This document shows positions 63,641 through 64,000 of a stretch of DNA of 64,000 nucleotides, in pieces (the stretch's first letter is position 1; each line of letters starts with the position of its first letter). The notes below the pieces were generated by a model. It saw nothing but the letters and a program-made list of their open reading frames with translations, had not been told where the DNA came from and did not search any database. This DNA is from Lachnospiraceae bacterium MD308 (lineage in GTDB: Bacteria > Bacillota > Clostridia > Lachnospirales > Lachnospiraceae). The stretch covers positions 1 through 64,000 of the forward strand of contig KE159795.1 in assembly GCA_000403475.2 (NCBI GenBank). Direction: 5' to 3'. Made by a program: the position numbers and the translations under genes.

Positions 63641-64000
63641 AAAGCTTTAAATAGCAAATATACTGTTACGATGAGCGCGAAAAACTCAGCAAGCGGGACA
63701 GCAAGCCATACACCCGTTACCCCTAAAAATTGAGGCAATGCCAAAAGGAACATCGTAATAAATACAAATGTCCGCAGGAAAGATATAGCTGCAGACGCCT
63801 TTCCGTTAGATAATGCCGTAAATAAAGCAGACGAAAAAATATTGTATCCCGAAAACAGAAAACTAAATGAAAAAATGGAAAACCCTGTTTTTGTAATCTC
63901 AAATACATTCCTGTTGTTCTCTGCAAATACTCTTGCAATGTTTTCCCCGCCAAGCAGGGAAAACAAAAATACGAGCATGGAAATCCCTGCTATAAAGCGG
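63637..64000 (-). CDS. MATE-family multidrug transporter, N-terminus beyond window
   Basis: The visible 120 or so residues are the last three or four helices of a MATE exporter (FSFLFSGYNIFSSALFTALS, TVFITMFLLALPQFLG-like, and VPLAEFFALIVTVYLLFKAF). The frame is open to the right edge without a needed start, so the gene continues outside. It converges on the permease, the stops overlapping by 4 bp. Confidence 0.75.
   Translation of the reverse strand, partial: RFIAGISMLVFLFSLLGGENIARVFAENNRNVFEITKTGFSIFSFSFLFSGYNIFSSALFTALSNGKASAAISFLRTFVFITMFLLALPQFLGVTGVWLAVPLAEFFALIVTVYLLFKAF

Overview
The window looks like the chromosome of a spore-forming gut Firmicute of the Lachnospiraceae type. Supporting this are the spoIIGA-sigE/sigG sporulation genes, a SCIFF peptide with its radical-SAM maturase, cotJ spore-coat genes, a dcw cluster with two class B PBPs and no ftsA, a fused secDF, and a galacto-N-biose phosphorylase typical of mucin or milk-glycan users. 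I cannot fix the genus. The conserved chromosome (about 6.5-49.7 kb) is mostly on the minus strand and is flanked by mobile DNA on both sides.

Region 1 (1-6.5 kb) is one end of an integrative/conjugative-type element: repA_N initiator (cut by the window start), parB, parA, and small DUF3970 and DUF6075 proteins. parA is split exactly inside its Walker A codons by a 3.46-kb recombinase-in-trio (RIT) element with three overlapping tyrosine recombinases and 31-bp inverted ends. The element appears to end at a cluster of TTGTTGCAC repeats next to the 3' end of hemZ.

Region 2 (6.5-23 kb) holds hemZ, an MBL hydrolase, relA/spoT, apt, recJ, secDF, the SCIFF maturase, the SCIFF peptide, a TIGR04086 membrane protein, spoVT, and a MoxR-DUF58-DUF4129 operon. 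In that operon DUF58 is interrupted by a complete IS630-family element. Region 3 (23-34.6 kb) holds yqeY, a PrsA-like lipoprotein, mfd, pth, two small proteins, a HAD phosphatase, sigG, a beta-CASP hydrolase, sigE and spoIIGA. The last has a spoIIG-like promoter with an unusually long spacer.

Region 4 (34.7-46.2 kb) is the division/wall cluster mraZ-rsmH-ftsL-pbp-spoVD-mraY-murD-ftsW-ftsQ-ftsZ, with four 10-bp MraZ repeats upstream and a terminator after ftsZ. Region 5 (46.3-49.8 kb) carries a small membrane protein, degV, a second ftsW/spoVE-type gene and cotJA-cotJB, with a truncated cotJC.

Region 6 (49.8-64 kb) is accessory: a GH112 phosphorylase with its ABC importer and a divergent AraC regulator, then a large serine recombinase whose stop codon overlaps the araC stop, and behind it a two-component system plus FtsX-type ABC transporter (a probable peptide-antibiotic sensing/resistance module) and the C-terminal end of a MATE transporter. 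I saw no rRNA, tRNA or CRISPR array. The strongest leads are the RIT insertion in the ParA P-loop, the asymmetric palindromic RIT ends, the cotJC truncation, the serine-recombinase junction, and several RNA hairpins placed between co-transcribed genes.
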